Part shown: positions 36,735 through 48,546 of the stretch, one piece after another
Numbering within the stretch: the first letter of the stretch is position 1
Layout: every line of letters starts with the position of its first letter
Assembly: GCA_021613535.1 (NCBI GenBank)
Contig: CP075492.1
Span: 8,804,001 to 8,868,000, forward strand
DNA: 64,000 nt
From: Adineta vaga
Lineage: Eukaryota; Rotifera
Direction: 5' to 3'
Position numbers and translations under genes: made by a program
The notes under the pieces: generated by a model
Database searches by the model: none
What the model saw: only the letters and a program-made list of their open reading frames with translations
Told to the model about the DNA's origin: nothing

Positions 36735-37612
36735 TCAAAGTCCTTGATTATGTAATTCGCGAGTTAATTGAATCGATGTACAGCATGGACAACATGTTGC
36801 AGTACAACAATCATTCATTAAATTACCCTAAATAGATAAGTATAGGTATACTGACTAAACATTAGCTTATTCATCTATAGAAAAGTGTCTAATTTAATAA
36901 AAAGTACAAATAATTAGTAATAGCATTGAACATTCATGGCTTCTATTGACATGACTTTTTAAATGTATAGTGCAGTTACATTATTCGAATACCTTTAATC
37001 GATTACTTTAGAAAAATGAGTTTTGATTCTGAATATTAATCAAAATGCTTACCTGAATTCGAAATGCTGTACGAATTTTTGATCTTAATGCAAATCGGGA
37101 TCCAGGACAGATACATGTACAGGTCTTTTCTCCAGCACGTTTGTATAATTTATATTCAAAACAACAAAAGCAAAAGAAGGCATAACAACCTAAAGGAATC
37201 GTATAGAGAAATACAAATCTAAATGAGTTTTATCATAATACTACATTGTCTACTATTCGAACAACATGAAGAAAGTTCAGTTGACCATCGATGTTCAAAA
37301 TCCCATACACTTCGACCAGGTTGCGAAACGACCACATTGCTAAAAGAAAAAAATCATGTATCTCATTCACAATGATCCGTTTTCTCCAAATGTTTACACA
37401 TGAGCCATTTGTTGTCGAGCTTTAATTTGTTGCTCATCCAGTTGATAATCATTAATTGGATAGACAACACGTGAGGATGATGGTAGTGTTGGCGGTGGTG
37501 GTGGCGCTTGATAATACTGTACTGGTTCTAAGATTTAAAATATGAAATAGATCAAATCGATAAAAATAAGAATAAATGTAAACTTACCACGTAAACGATA
37601 AGATGTACTCAT
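36735..37612 (-). CDS. PLAC8-domain cysteine-rich protein (cornifelin/PCR type)
   Basis: Too fragmented to appear as one frame; joined by eye from five exons. It starts MSTSYRLREPVQYYQAPPPP at 37612, with a Pro-rich N-terminus. Next comes HVNVVVSQPGRSVWDFEHRW, then the core with STELSSCCS, GCYAFFCFCCF-like (QCCYAFFCFCCFEYKLYKRA), SRFALRSKIRTAFRIQGNLM, and NDCCTATCCPCCTSIQLTRE. It ends LHNQGL, with the stop at 36735-36737. PLAC8 proteins are membrane-associated, with roles including metal handling and cell-size control. The RxxxRxxF.IQG.--DC motif is diagnostic. The intron near 36831-37053 is long for this region. Confidence 0.85.
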
Positions 37613-38527
37613 TTATGAAACGAGAGATTAATTACGTACTTCAACAATCGTCGACTTCTTGTTTCTCTTTCGCAAAAATGCAATGATCGTTTTTTTTACT
37701 TTTCTTCTTCTTCTTCTTCTTCTTCTATTTTTTTAACTGTTATTGTCGTGTACATTTGTTCGCCTACAATAATCGTTCGCATTCGCTCTTGCCAACGGCA
37801 CACAAACACATTTCTATAAGTGAAACTTATGTTTCAACTTCTTCATATTAAGAGATTTTCACACGTCTATCGTCGAATAAAGAATAACGTCTTCGACTGC
37901 ACGCCTAAAGAAAAAGAACAAGAATAAATCATTTTCTATTAAATGAACAAAAAATATAAAAACTACATAAATGAGTGAGACCGTTGAAGACAAATTCAAT
38001 AGAACTTGAAATAAAAATCATTTTATCATTCGTATATTTAAGATGTATATCATCAATATCATAATTTTAATAATCGAATGTTCTCAGATGATCCTTTCCC
38101 GCAGGTGGAGTACATAAGCAATCAAGTAGTAATCATAAATATAATGTTTATGTACAAAAAAGCACTTTGTCGCCTAGGATGTTCGTGACAAAACATTTGT
38201 CATCAACGAAACACACTGTTTATTCAATGACCTTCATGCTTAATCGAAGAAAAATAGGTACTTTTCTAAGTTCAATTTACTTACATGATAAAAGATTAAA
38301 GTAGTCAATATTTGAATGAAAACAAAAAATGAATAGATATATGATCAATGAAGTTGATCGTATTTGAATTGAAAGCTTATGTTATTTCAACAAATACAGT
38401 TCATCAATGGAGACATATTCAAATTTAGCAAATAATCTATTACTTCTTTCTGTACATATACTATTAAAAGGAAAGATGTAAATGATTAAAATAAAATCTT
38501 TCGAATTATTGCATGAATTCAATATAT
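37613..38527. other. 0.9 kb spacer with TTC repeat
   Basis: A pyrimidine tract with (TTC)n lies at about 37702-37726, probably in the PLAC8 gene's leader/promoter. The remainder is AT-rich with no ORF of quality and no RNA pattern recognised. Confidence 0.4.
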
Positions 38528-39097
38528 TTACAATCCGATACCAAATAATAAAATTCCTGCAACAACAAAAAGCAATGCAAAAGCAACATAAGTTGCAATC
38601 ATCAATCCAAATGCACTTGAAAATATTGTATATAAACAATAAGTTGATTCTTTCGGAGATTTCGATTGAAACTTTTTCAAATTTCCATATATACGAGTAT
38701 TTAAAAGTATAATAAATATAAATGCACATGTACCAAATATACACATAATTGCACCTAAACAAAAATCATTGACAAAAGAAGATTAATTTAACAAACAATA
38801 TCATATACCAATGAGTAGTTGTATTGATCGATTACTTCCTTTTGCACTTAATTGTGCTGCTGTTAATTTTTTATTTGTTTTAAATTTTGGTGGAGTTATT
38901 GAATAAATAAAACCTATGGCTGCGGCAAAGAAAATTGCGAGAAATACACCACCCATTGCCATGATTAATGCAATATCAGGTTGTAAGGGACATAATTCAA
39001 TATAATCCACATAATAAAATCCAATCGATAATTGTACAAATGGAACAATAAAAATCAACAAGATTAAAGATAAAATTAATATCTTCCGAAGCGACAT
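38528..39097 (-). CDS. four-helix membrane protein, TMEM272-like, copy A
   Basis: Starts MSLRKILILSLILLIFIVPF at 39097; one intron at about 38757-38809. Helices include ALIMAMGGVFLAIFFAAAIG, GAIMCIFGTCAFIFIILLN and FGLMIATYVAFALLFVVAGI. The first loop carries QLSIGFYYVDYIELCPLQPD, which parallels SQFVIGLIYVGQC in the gene at 42445; a Cys follows at a similar place. A basic cytosolic loop (KFKTNKKLTAAQLSAKGSNR) separates the helix pairs. I infer the two are distant paralogues of the TMEM272-like family; function unknown. Confidence 0.68.
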
Positions 39098-39563
39098 TTT
39101 ATCCTCTAGTCAACGTTCTTATTTGATCGTTACAATTGAAAATGTTATTGATAAAATCTGTTACCCTGTCGATTTTTTTCTCACTAATATGATGTTTTTT
39201 TCTTCTCCTTCGAATAACATCAACATTATGGTGCAAAGAGGAAACTGGAGAAACATTCGAGCTTGACTCGATTGTGAATACTTTCGTTTTAATTATCTTG
39301 ATATAATGAAAATCTAACAAAAAATATATCACGCTCAACAGTTGAGTAACGTTCCATTTTCTAGAACATCCGATCGCAAATGATGATCTTTCGAAGAAAA
39401 AAAAGAGAAAAGAAAACAATGATAATAATAAGCAGACGCGAAGATATTCAATAATACGATGCTAGCATACCGTAATGTTTACGATAATAGAACAAAAAAT
39501 GATTAAAATTTTAAAAAGAAATATTCAATATCCCGTCACCCAATGAAAACTACATATGAATGT
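39098..39563. other. spacer between copy A and the START-domain gene
   Basis: No clear gene. A 106-codon minus-strand frame at 39099-39419 abuts copy A's start but is Phe/Ser-rich without a recognisable family; it is regarded as leader. Confidence 0.35.
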
Positions 39564-40653
39564 TTAATCGTCTTTAACAAAATTATCGATTTGAACAGTA
39601 TTTTCTCCAATAGCTGCTTCACCTGTATCAGCTGATGCCGTTAATGTTTCTTCAGCATTAAATATACCAAGATCAGCGGGATCCATTCGTGGTGCGGACA
39701 TTTGTTCTGGATATAGCCACGGTTTCAAATGTGCTTGATGTTTTGATTTCCATTTTTCATATTTACCACATGATTTTGCTAATTTTTTAATTACCTAAAT
39801 AAGAATAAAATATCGTAAATCAAAAAGAACAAAATAATGCTACTTTTGGTACTAAAACTTTCGATGTTTTATTTACAAACCAAGGTGGTAAATTACCTAC
39901 AGAAAGAAGACAAAATTTCAAAATAGAGCATTACTAAAACGACAAAACAAACCTCCAGGATCACACTGTGTCATGTAATAGAATGTACATGATGATGGAC
40001 TTTTAGGTATGATTAAAAATCCTGTTAAATAAGATATTCCACGTACGAAACCTTTTCGTGGCGGCTCACGCTTAAAAAAAGATATCAACAGAATAGAAAA
40101 GTAATTAATCATAAGAATGACTTACAAGATGATTGACCGAATGATTTAGAATATATTTTTCTTTATTACGCCCAAAATCTAACCAAGCACGTTGTGTAAC
40201 AAAATCACGATTTTTAAATGGTGGTGGACTTCTCACTAGAAAGAAAAAAAGATTACTTATATGAGTAAATTCATCACTTGAGGACAAACCGGAATAATAT
40301 CCAATATCACTATTTGGTGAAACGGTGCATATATCATAGCCTTCTATCATAGTTGAATCCCATTGAGAACGATATCCACCATCGTGTAGAACATCATAAA
40401 GTACTTCACTTGAAACATCATGAAATTCTGATTGAACCTTTGAAATAAATATTGTATAAGAATATATTATTGATCAATTTAGTGATGACCTTACACGAAC
40501 AAGATCAAATGCTGAAAGTGAGTTTTTCTTCATTGCTACACGGCATGACGATTTATCATAACATATTGTCCATCCATCATCAGTTGTACATTCATTTTTA
40601 AAATATTTAAAATCTTGATCATCCGGTAGAAAAACTTCTCCTACTTTCATCAT
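39564..40653 (-). CDS. STARD10: START-domain phospholipid transfer protein, STARD10-like
   Basis: Binds and transfers phosphatidylcholine/phosphatidylethanolamine between membranes. It starts [20 protein letters not shown] at 40653. START-domain segments in order: [100 protein letters not shown] and [20 protein letters not shown]. The tail [10 protein letters not shown] is specific to STARD10 among START proteins. Introns lie near 40442-40493, 40238-40288, 40071-40125, 39892-39951 and 39796-39844. The end is acidic (QIDNFVKDD). Full length (about 280). Confidence 0.93.
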
Positions 40654-42444
40654 TTTTGTTTATTTTTTTATGTATGTATAATCATATACAGATAATAATA
40701 ACAAGTCAAGCTTGACGGTATTATACACTCGTTAATTCATTGGTTATACAATCGTGTACATGTGTTATATAAACGAAGGATCTAATCAATGATAAAACGA
40801 CTACGCTTATTTTAGGTCAGCTTGCCATTTATGAAAAAATTAACAGATATTTTTATCCTTCGGACAAAATTATAGTCGATATTCAAAAATAACGAAGATA
40901 TAAAACTTAAGTATTGCTAATGATATGAATAGATGCGATACTATATATTTGTATGTGTGTACAAAGACAAATTGATGATAAATATATAATGTATCTCTAA
41001 TGACATATAATTTTGTAGTATTTTTTAAGAATAGATAAGCGTTTATTAGAGACATCTTTTGATTATAAAAATGGATTTTTCATTAGAATTCACTGATTAT
41101 TTATCTCATCTGTATCTTTTGTTTTAGTAAAAACTAATTTATCTTCAATTTTATTTTGTTGATCATCGATGCTTCTTTTTATGGATAGACCTATTCATTG
41201 TTTATAAAGTTCTGTTATGTATGTTTCGAGTTGTTGTATATAGAACTTGATCTCAGATTTGGAATTATAACTTGAAACTGTTCTATTTGCTAATGATACG
41301 ACTGAATAATGAATATTTTTTCTGTTCATTATTGGATATAGAACTTGAAGTTCTTGTTGAAAAGAAAATATTTAGATATTATCGAGTTTTCATAATAGAA
41401 AATGCATTATTTAACCAGACAATTGACAAGGTTGTATTCACGAAGTTTTCATCAAATATAATTTGACTTGGTAATTTCGTTGTTTTTTCCTTCAGTTAAA
41501 TCATCAATAAACAAAAGCACAATTAAATATCTTTTTACTAATCTTCATCTTTATGTTCCTATTTGAACAGTCATTACTATTTCTCTCAACACATTGATTG
41601 ATCGATTAGATTATCAACAAAAAAAGACTTGAACGAAACTTGATTCATTCTTCATTTCCAATGAACCCCTTTCTAGCTTGACTACTGCATAATAAATCTT
41701 AAGTAAAGAGAACTTTGAAAATAATATGTATAAAATTTCTTCGATTATGAAGGTCAACTTCTTCATTTTAACATAAGAAGAAGAAGAAGAAGACGAACAG
41801 AAATTCTTCTTTGCATCCGCATTCTCTTTCGATTATATATATATATATGTATGTCCTTTAGTTTTTTTCTTCTTTTCTTTATATAACTAAAAGTTTATTA
41901 CCTACACACACACACACACATATAAACCAAAAAATTGTACTAGACATTTTTTCTTTCCTGGCATTTTTTACGTTTTTTTTTATGTAAGTTGTCATCACAT
42001 TACCGTCGCTTTAATTTCTCCTTCTTTCTTATCTACAGTAGACGACCCATACCATTTTCTCTGCATTTTTTCCTGCCAGCAACGGTAAAGGTGAGAGTAA
42101 TATACACGCGCAAGCAAGAAAAAAAAATCTTCAAAGAACACAAAAGAAAAATTTTGACGGAAGAAAAAAAGAAAAGTGAACATGCTTGACATTCAAGGCC
42201 GTGCTAACAGAGAACTAGTAAGAGTATGTAGTCATACATTGACAAATTATATAACAGAAGAAGAGGAAGGACTTAAAAAGACGAATAAAGTTAGACGTCT
42301 TCATTGCTTATCTTTTACGATCGACATCGTTCGTTTTGTCAAAAGTTTATTTTCGATTACAAATATATTCAATTCTTCAAAGGTTCTTTGTCATTTGTAT
42401 ATGAACAATAAATCATTTTTCTTTCTCTAGATCGAGATTTCAGT
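40654..42444. other. 1.8 kb spacer with CA and TA repeats
   Basis: Divergent region between STARD10 and tetraspan copy B. Contains GAAGAAGAAG (about 41777-41792), a (TA)n run (about 41836-41849) and a (CA)n run (about 41904-41919). Short frames at 41272-41466 and 42176-42430 look like chance or 5' leader. No RNA gene was recognised. Confidence 0.4.
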
Positions 42445-43113
42445 ATGTCTACGAAATCAAAAAAGGTTACATACAAAGATCCAGCCGAAGATAATGCTGA
42501 TTATCTCGTACCTTTACAATATGATTTACGTCATCCATTACCTGGTCAAATCATAACATCTTCAACAGCCACAAAATCAGGCGGATATCTCAATTCAATC
42601 TATTTTCTTATAACAATTCTTCTATATGCTGGTGTACCTATTTCACAATTTGTTATTGGTTTAATCTATGTTGGACAATGTACTGTTCGACAATTTATAT
42701 CTCCATATATGATTCTCAGTGGTATATCAGGTATTTCTTTTGTCATCGTCAGTGTCATTGTTAATAGACAATTGACTAAACAATCATCATTATCTTATGC
42801 TGGTTCTCGACCAAATCCAATGGTATTAAAAATTCTTATTTCATTGACGGTTATTCTCTTTCTTCTTGTCGTCGCATGGTTTTTTGCTGGACAATTCATC
42901 GTGTTTGAAGTAAAACTACGTGTCGAATTTTTTGATCCTGTCTTACCTGAATATTGCCATGGACATTTGTATAAAGCTGCATACATACTTATTTTTGTGG
43001 ATTATCTTCTATTCCTTGTTGCTATCATCTTATACGCAGTCGATCGCATGTCTCCTCCTGAAGATATCAAGAAGAAAAAGACAAAACGTCCAGTTCGAAT
43101 TCCTCGAAAATAA
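42445..43113 (+). CDS. four-helix membrane protein, TMEM272-like, copy B
   Basis: Single-exon 222-residue protein starting MSTKSKKVTYKDPAEDNADY at 42445. Four helices: SIYFLITILLYAGVPISQFV, YMILSGISGISFVIVSVIV, VLKILISLTVILFLLVVAWF and AYILIFVDYLLFLVAIILYA. Cys residues lie in the first loop (VGQCTVRQF) and near the fourth helix (PEYCHGHLYKA), as in TMEM272-type proteins. The tail is strongly basic (EDIKKKKTKRPVRIPRK). Its neighbour at 38528-39097 has the same plan. Confidence 0.75.
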   Translation: MSTKSKKVTYKDPAEDNADYLVPLQYDLRHPLPGQIITSSTATKSGGYLNSIYFLITILLYAGVPISQFVIGLIYVGQCTVRQFISPYMILSGISGISFVIVSVIVNRQLTKQSSLSYAGSRPNPMVLKILISLTVILFLLVVAWFFAGQFIVFEVKLRVEFFDPVLPEYCHGHLYKAAYILIFVDYLLFLVAIILYAVDRMSPPEDIKKKKTKRPVRIPRK

Positions 43114-44930
43114 AAATAAAAAAGAGAACGTCTTCTTTTTGTATTTGTAGAAATATTTATGTGTTAATTTGTATTCTTTTTTTAAAATACTCTTCATAAA
43201 AAAATGTTTTTTCAATCGATTTTATTCAATATTTATAAGTGTCGATTAAGAATGAGTTCGAAAGACGTTGAAAACGATGATTTATTATGATAACTATCTT
43301 GTACGAGTCGAAGAAGTGAAACGACCTTTGTATCATTCAATACCGTATACTTTTTCTCCGGTCAGAAGTGTCAGAAATTGACTATCATAATAAAGATTCG
43401 CAGAGTAGGAGAAAACCAATTCTTATCAGATGTACTCCTTGAGTTCAATTGTTACGAGTCATCGGGTTCCACTCAAAGGTAAACGTACAATTTGTAATGA
43501 CTCGGCCGGTAATGCATAGATTACGTCATGTTCTATTCCATTATATCCTTTAGGAAAAGTAAATTATTAACTGAAATATAGTACACAATAAAAACAAAAG
43601 TGATTAATTATTGTTATGAGGACATTAGTTTACATCTTGTTTTTATGTCATCAATTTTTGGCTTGATAAAATAAAGATTTTGTTTCATGCATATCTTTCT
43701 TTACATTCTTACAAATAGTTCAACCAATGATCTCGAATTCTATTGAAAATTTCAATACTTTTTTTTAGAGTATAGTTTTAATAGAAATGAAATACTCAAT
43801 ATATAGAGACAACATATACTTTCAATTGTAAATAATAATAGAACAAGTCATCTTGTACACAATTTATCTGTGTATAATATTTGTTCTGATTTACATCATG
43901 TAGTTCAAGATGAACGAATGATATCGAAATGTATACATAGTCTGTCGAGATTCATCTATTCTTCGACTATGTTATAGATATGTTAAATGTGCAAATAGTT
44001 AACGGGCACAATAGTTGATGAATGTCAATATACTTATCGCTATCATGTAATCGTCAACGTTGATCTTATTGTACAATATCTCGAGTATTTTCTTGCTATT
44101 GTCTTATGAAAAGATTTGATTGATATTTAATAATCAAGTTTCGTTTTTTTCACAGTAAAAAATTGAGCTGTAAATTAAATGGAATATGATTTTTAAGTAG
44201 ATCATTAATTTAATTACAGAATTCATTTCTTTTTCATAATTGAACCATTATGTATATAGAAATAAATGTATCCGATAATTACTCTCTGCTTTATATTTTA
44301 ATTCATTGTGAAGCTCACGAAATGAATATTCGTGATAGGTTTCATTTGAGTATTACTCATATATCAAAGATCGATTACCAATTGAATGATATGTTTATTC
44401 AACTAAATGAATGTACTATAAATAATGAGCTTTATATAGATGTCTGTTCAATTGAATCAATGAATGAAAATGCCATCTACAAGCGACCTCTTCTATTTCG
44501 TTCGATATAAAGGCTTTCTTCTAATGAACAAATGAGCCATTCATCATCCTTGAATGTTAGCATAGTATTTGAAAGCGAATAATGTTACATTCGACTGAAT
44601 TGTATTCTTTTCATTCATTTTTACTATTACTTGACTTATTTGCTATCTCTTTTTTGTTGCTTCGTTGCGTTGATGATTGATAATTGAGTGTTCGACAGTC
44701 GAGATGTATGTATACATACAGACATACACATACGCAACTGTCCGTTTTCTTTTCTTCTTTTACTCTCGTTTGCTCTCATCATTGCCGTATTGTTGACTGA
44801 AGTATGTGAAACATTTGATAGACATACAAATGATAGGAAGAAAAATCCCTTCGATTGATTAGTATGTTTACAGAAAGAGTACACTGATAGTTTTTATTTA
44901 GGTTAAGAAACAACTATAGAATACATAAAT
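43114..44930. other. 1.8 kb spacer, one doubtful ORF
   Basis: An 86-codon plus-strand frame at 44250-44510 (starts MYIEINVSDNYSLLY) has balanced composition but no family match; I do not call it a gene. The region near 43440-43560 is less AT-rich than its surroundings without forming a tRNA or snoRNA I can recognise. Confidence 0.35.
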
Positions 44931-46060
44931 ATGGCATCATCTTTTGCCTCATTCTTTGCGAAAGACAAGGTAAGTTATTGAAGAAAATTATAAGTTATTA
45001 TTGTACACTTTAATTTCGTAGACTTTTCGTCCAAAGAAGAAATTCGAACCAGGTACTTCTTAATTGATTACACTATGTTACAATGTTCTGTTTGTTTCAT
45101 AGGTACAATGCGATATTCACTTCATAAACAAGCAAGTGCTTCTTTGAAATCTGGTCTTGATTTAAAAGAAATTGTTAAATTACCTGATAACGAAGATGAA
45201 GATGATTGGATTGCTGTACATTGTAAGAATAGAGCGCACGAATAACTTTTGTTAGAAATAAAAGCTGATTTCAAAATAATGGAAAAAAAGTCTACAGAAG
45301 AGAAGCGTGAAATATTTGAATGAAATACAATCCTATAATACTCCTAATCTTTTAAATATAAGGATTGAATGTAAACAATTTTGTTTATTTTTTTAAATGT
45401 AGTAGTCGATTTTTTTAATCGAATCAATCTGGTCTATGGCATTGTTAGTGACTATTGCACTCCAGAAAGTTGTCCAACTATGTCAGGTGGTCCTCGATAT
45501 GAATATAGGTAAGTTTGAAAATTGTGCTTTTCATTCTATTACTCTTTATCATATGTATTGAGATGGTGTGATGGTGTAAAATATAAAAAGCCAACGTCTT
45601 TAAATGCACAGAAGTATATAACTTTACTTATGGAATGGGTTGAAACGATAATCAACGATGAATCCATATTTCCCGTACAAGTCGGTACACCATTTCCAAG
45701 AAGTTTTCGTTCGACATGTAAAAAATTACTCTCACGTTTATATCGAATTTTTGTTCATGTTTACGTACATCATTTTGATCGAATTATTGATTTACAAGCA
45801 GTAAGTTTTCTTGATGATAGTGAAATAATCACTTTTTTGTGATTATCTTTTATTCTTTTGAGGAAGCACATGTGAATATGTGTTTTAAACATTTCTGTTA
45901 TTTTTGTCATGAATTCGAATTATTGAAAAGAGAAGAAATGGCTCCATTAGTAAGAGATGTGTTTTTACTTTTTTGAATTTATTCGTATATTTATATTGCT
46001 TGATTTTAGTATGAAATGACGAATCGATTGTGTCCAGAAGTACTTGGTCTTGTCAAATAA
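44931..46060 (+). CDS. MOB3: MOB3-class MOB kinase activator
   Basis: Adaptor of the Hippo/NDR-MST kinase pathways. It starts [20 protein letters not shown] at 44931; '[14 protein letters not shown]' is specific to the MOB3 class. Next: [59 protein letters not shown] and [20 protein letters not shown]. The MOB zinc site is Cys/Cys in CTPESC and His/His in [11 protein letters not shown] and [11 protein letters not shown]-type segments; all appear present. Introns at about 44970-45021, 45054-45101, 45222-45401, 45510-45562, 45799-45862 and 45954-46008. About 225 residues; the C-terminus (CPEVLGLVK) is a few residues longer than in vertebrates. Confidence 0.95.
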
Positions 46061-47640
46061 AACGAGTTTTACGCAACTACATCTATGTTGAAAGATTTTT
46101 TATTTTAAATTGTAAAAAGAAAATGAATTGTACATAAAAGACATTCGAGATATAATTAAATAATCTTAACAAATGTTTCTATATGATAAGTTTTCTTAAG
46201 GATATATCAAATACAAATGTTTCAAATTATTATACTATATTATGAGTTATATGTATCTGATAAACGATGGTATCTATTTTCGAACATTCCTCTCAGTGTT
46301 GGGTAATATTATTTATTTACAAACTAACTTAAATAGATTTATGAAATCTTCATTGCAAAGTCATGTGAAGTATCTAATCTAATTCAACTATATGTTTGCG
46401 CATCCCGCTAGTGATGCACTCATTATTGCATACTGTACTCCCTTATTGAAGAACTAAATTTTAAGTGAAATGAAATATGTACAGTAGTAGTTGAAAAACT
46501 TTATGCTAGCAGAAATATATTTGTATAAAAATGACAAGAATACTTGAAATTTATCTGAAAGCAATGTGAATATATTACACCGAGGCAATCTCCAATGAAA
46601 TTATGACTACGATTACTACTTTGCTATCTTCGAATAAGTACGCGATAGTGCCGTTTAATACAATTATTATAGTGTTAACATACCGTTCTTGACTCTTGTA
46701 TTATATTTAAAGCCAATACTTTGTATGTATTTGCGTTCGAACTAAAATAAAAAATAATATGTATATTATAACAATATAAGAAGTATTTATCCGATATATT
46801 GTTCATAAGAAGTATGTCATGAGTGTCTGAAATAATGTATCTCATAATTTTTCTCTAGTCATGTTTTCCCATGCTTACACAGATAAACACAATCAACTTC
46901 TTACATCTTATGAAAATAGAAGATGAACAAAAATAACAGCGTAATCAGCATCTTAGTGTTATCTTTTCACAGCCACCGAAATATGCAATAAACTACATGT
47001 GTCTGTCTATTAGCAAAGGCTTATGATTTTTGAACGAATACATCACACTATCGTAACTCAAAAATCAACATGAGATCACCAAATGAAACTCGTCTTTGAA
47101 CTTGTTTGCTTTACAAATTACTTTATTCACATCTCTTCTAATTATTTAGACTATTTCCTTTTCATACCGCTCTTTTCTTCTTCATATCAACATTATGAAT
47201 ACATACATACATATATCAAATGACACCACTGCATTACACATTCAAATCAAATCTAAAAACAACCAACATCATTGTCTAAAATAACATCATTATAATCAAA
47301 TTTATGAGTTCAATCATTTCCATCTTTACTTCTCTTCCTCCTCCTTCCTTCCTTCCTTCCTTTGAGAACAACAAGAAAATTGATCTGTTTTCTTTTGCAT
47401 TCAAATCATCTGCTACACACACCAACACGTTACGCAAACTTCCGCAATCAACACTTAAATATCATTCATTCATTCTTTATTTCTTTATTTCTTTATTTTC
47501 ATTTTAATCGAAATAACAAATCTATCTTTATACATATACAACACATCACTGTTCACTGTGCTTCTCCTCAACGGATATAAATAAATCAAAATACAAAATA
47601 ACAATAATAACAATAATAACAAATAACGAAAACACAAACT
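46061..47640. other. 1.6 kb convergent spacer
   Basis: Lies between the 3' ends of MOB3 and the zinc-finger gene. AT-rich, with a TTCC repeat at about 47344-47362 and an (AAT/AAC)n stretch at about 47595-47625. No gene was recognised; longer than expected for two 3' UTRs here. Confidence 0.4.
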
Positions 47641-48546
47641 CTAGTCTTCATTCTCAATATCGATCATATCATCTTCATTTTCGACATCATCCTCATCATG
47701 ATCTGCATGAGACAATGAACGATTATTTTCTGAATAGAACGACGATGATGAACATGAGAAATCTAGAGGAACATCATTGTGATGTGTACGCATATGTGAT
47801 CGAAGATTGCACGATAAAGAGAATTTCTTCAAACAATAATTACATTCAAATGGCTTTTCACCACTATGAATGAGAAGATGATTTCTCAAGTTGGTTTGTT
47901 TGGAGAAACCTCGCGTACATATTGAACATCGAAATGGCCATGTACCATTATGAACATGTGAATGACATCGAAGATCACCAGGTGTTGCAAAACTTTTCGA
48001 ACATTGTGAACATTTATGAGGTTTATCCTACACAAAAACAAACAGATGAGTTAATATGTGGTTTGAGAGAGAGAGATGTCAATGACAACACTTACTTTAC
48101 TATGTGTTAATTTATGATAATACAAATTGGATGATGCAGTGAAACGTTTGTTACATATTTCACAAACATGAGGTTTTTCACCTGAATGAATACGACGATG
48201 AGTATTGAGTGATGAGGAAGTCGAAAATGCTTTTGAACAAACATCACATTCATGTGGTTTTTCACCTACAAAATCAATCAAATCAGATTGAATGAAATCA
48301 AATGAAATCAATGTTGATCTTACCAGTATGTGTACGAATATGTCGAGTCAACAAGGATGGACGATCGAATGCTTTGGAACAAACGTCACATTGCCACATT
48401 CGTCGTTGTTGTTGCTTTTGTTGACTAGTTGTTACTGGTGGTATGGAAGTGATGAGAAGAGAAGTGTTTGTCAATGATCGAAGAGCTGATCGATTGTGGT
48501 TGTTTGCTGATGATGATGCAAGAATTCGGTCAATCATAAATGACAT
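47641..48546 (-). CDS. C2H2 zinc-finger transcription factor with six fingers and an eh1-like motif
   Basis: Starts [20 protein letters not shown] at 48546. FMIDRIL fits the eh1 consensus F-x-I-x-x-I-L used to recruit Groucho/TLE corepressors. Six C2H2 fingers follow without gaps: [100 protein letters not shown] and [25 protein letters not shown]-type linkers join them. The C-terminal tail is acidic ([20 protein letters not shown]). Introns at about 48268-48322 and 48029-48093. Likely a sequence-specific repressor; not clearly FEZF, GFI1 or PRDM by finger sequence, so unnamed. Confidence 0.85.

Noticed and set aside
43430-43500. tRNA-like B-box (GGGTTCCACTC) near 43468
   Set aside because: No matching A-box or cloverleaf could be folded around it.
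44250-44510. 86-codon plus-strand ORF
   Set aside because: No family resemblance and no splice or promoter context; length is within chance for this amount of spacer.
47344-47362. TTCC repeat as a possible CRISPR or satellite unit
   Set aside because: A simple microsatellite of a few units, without spacers.
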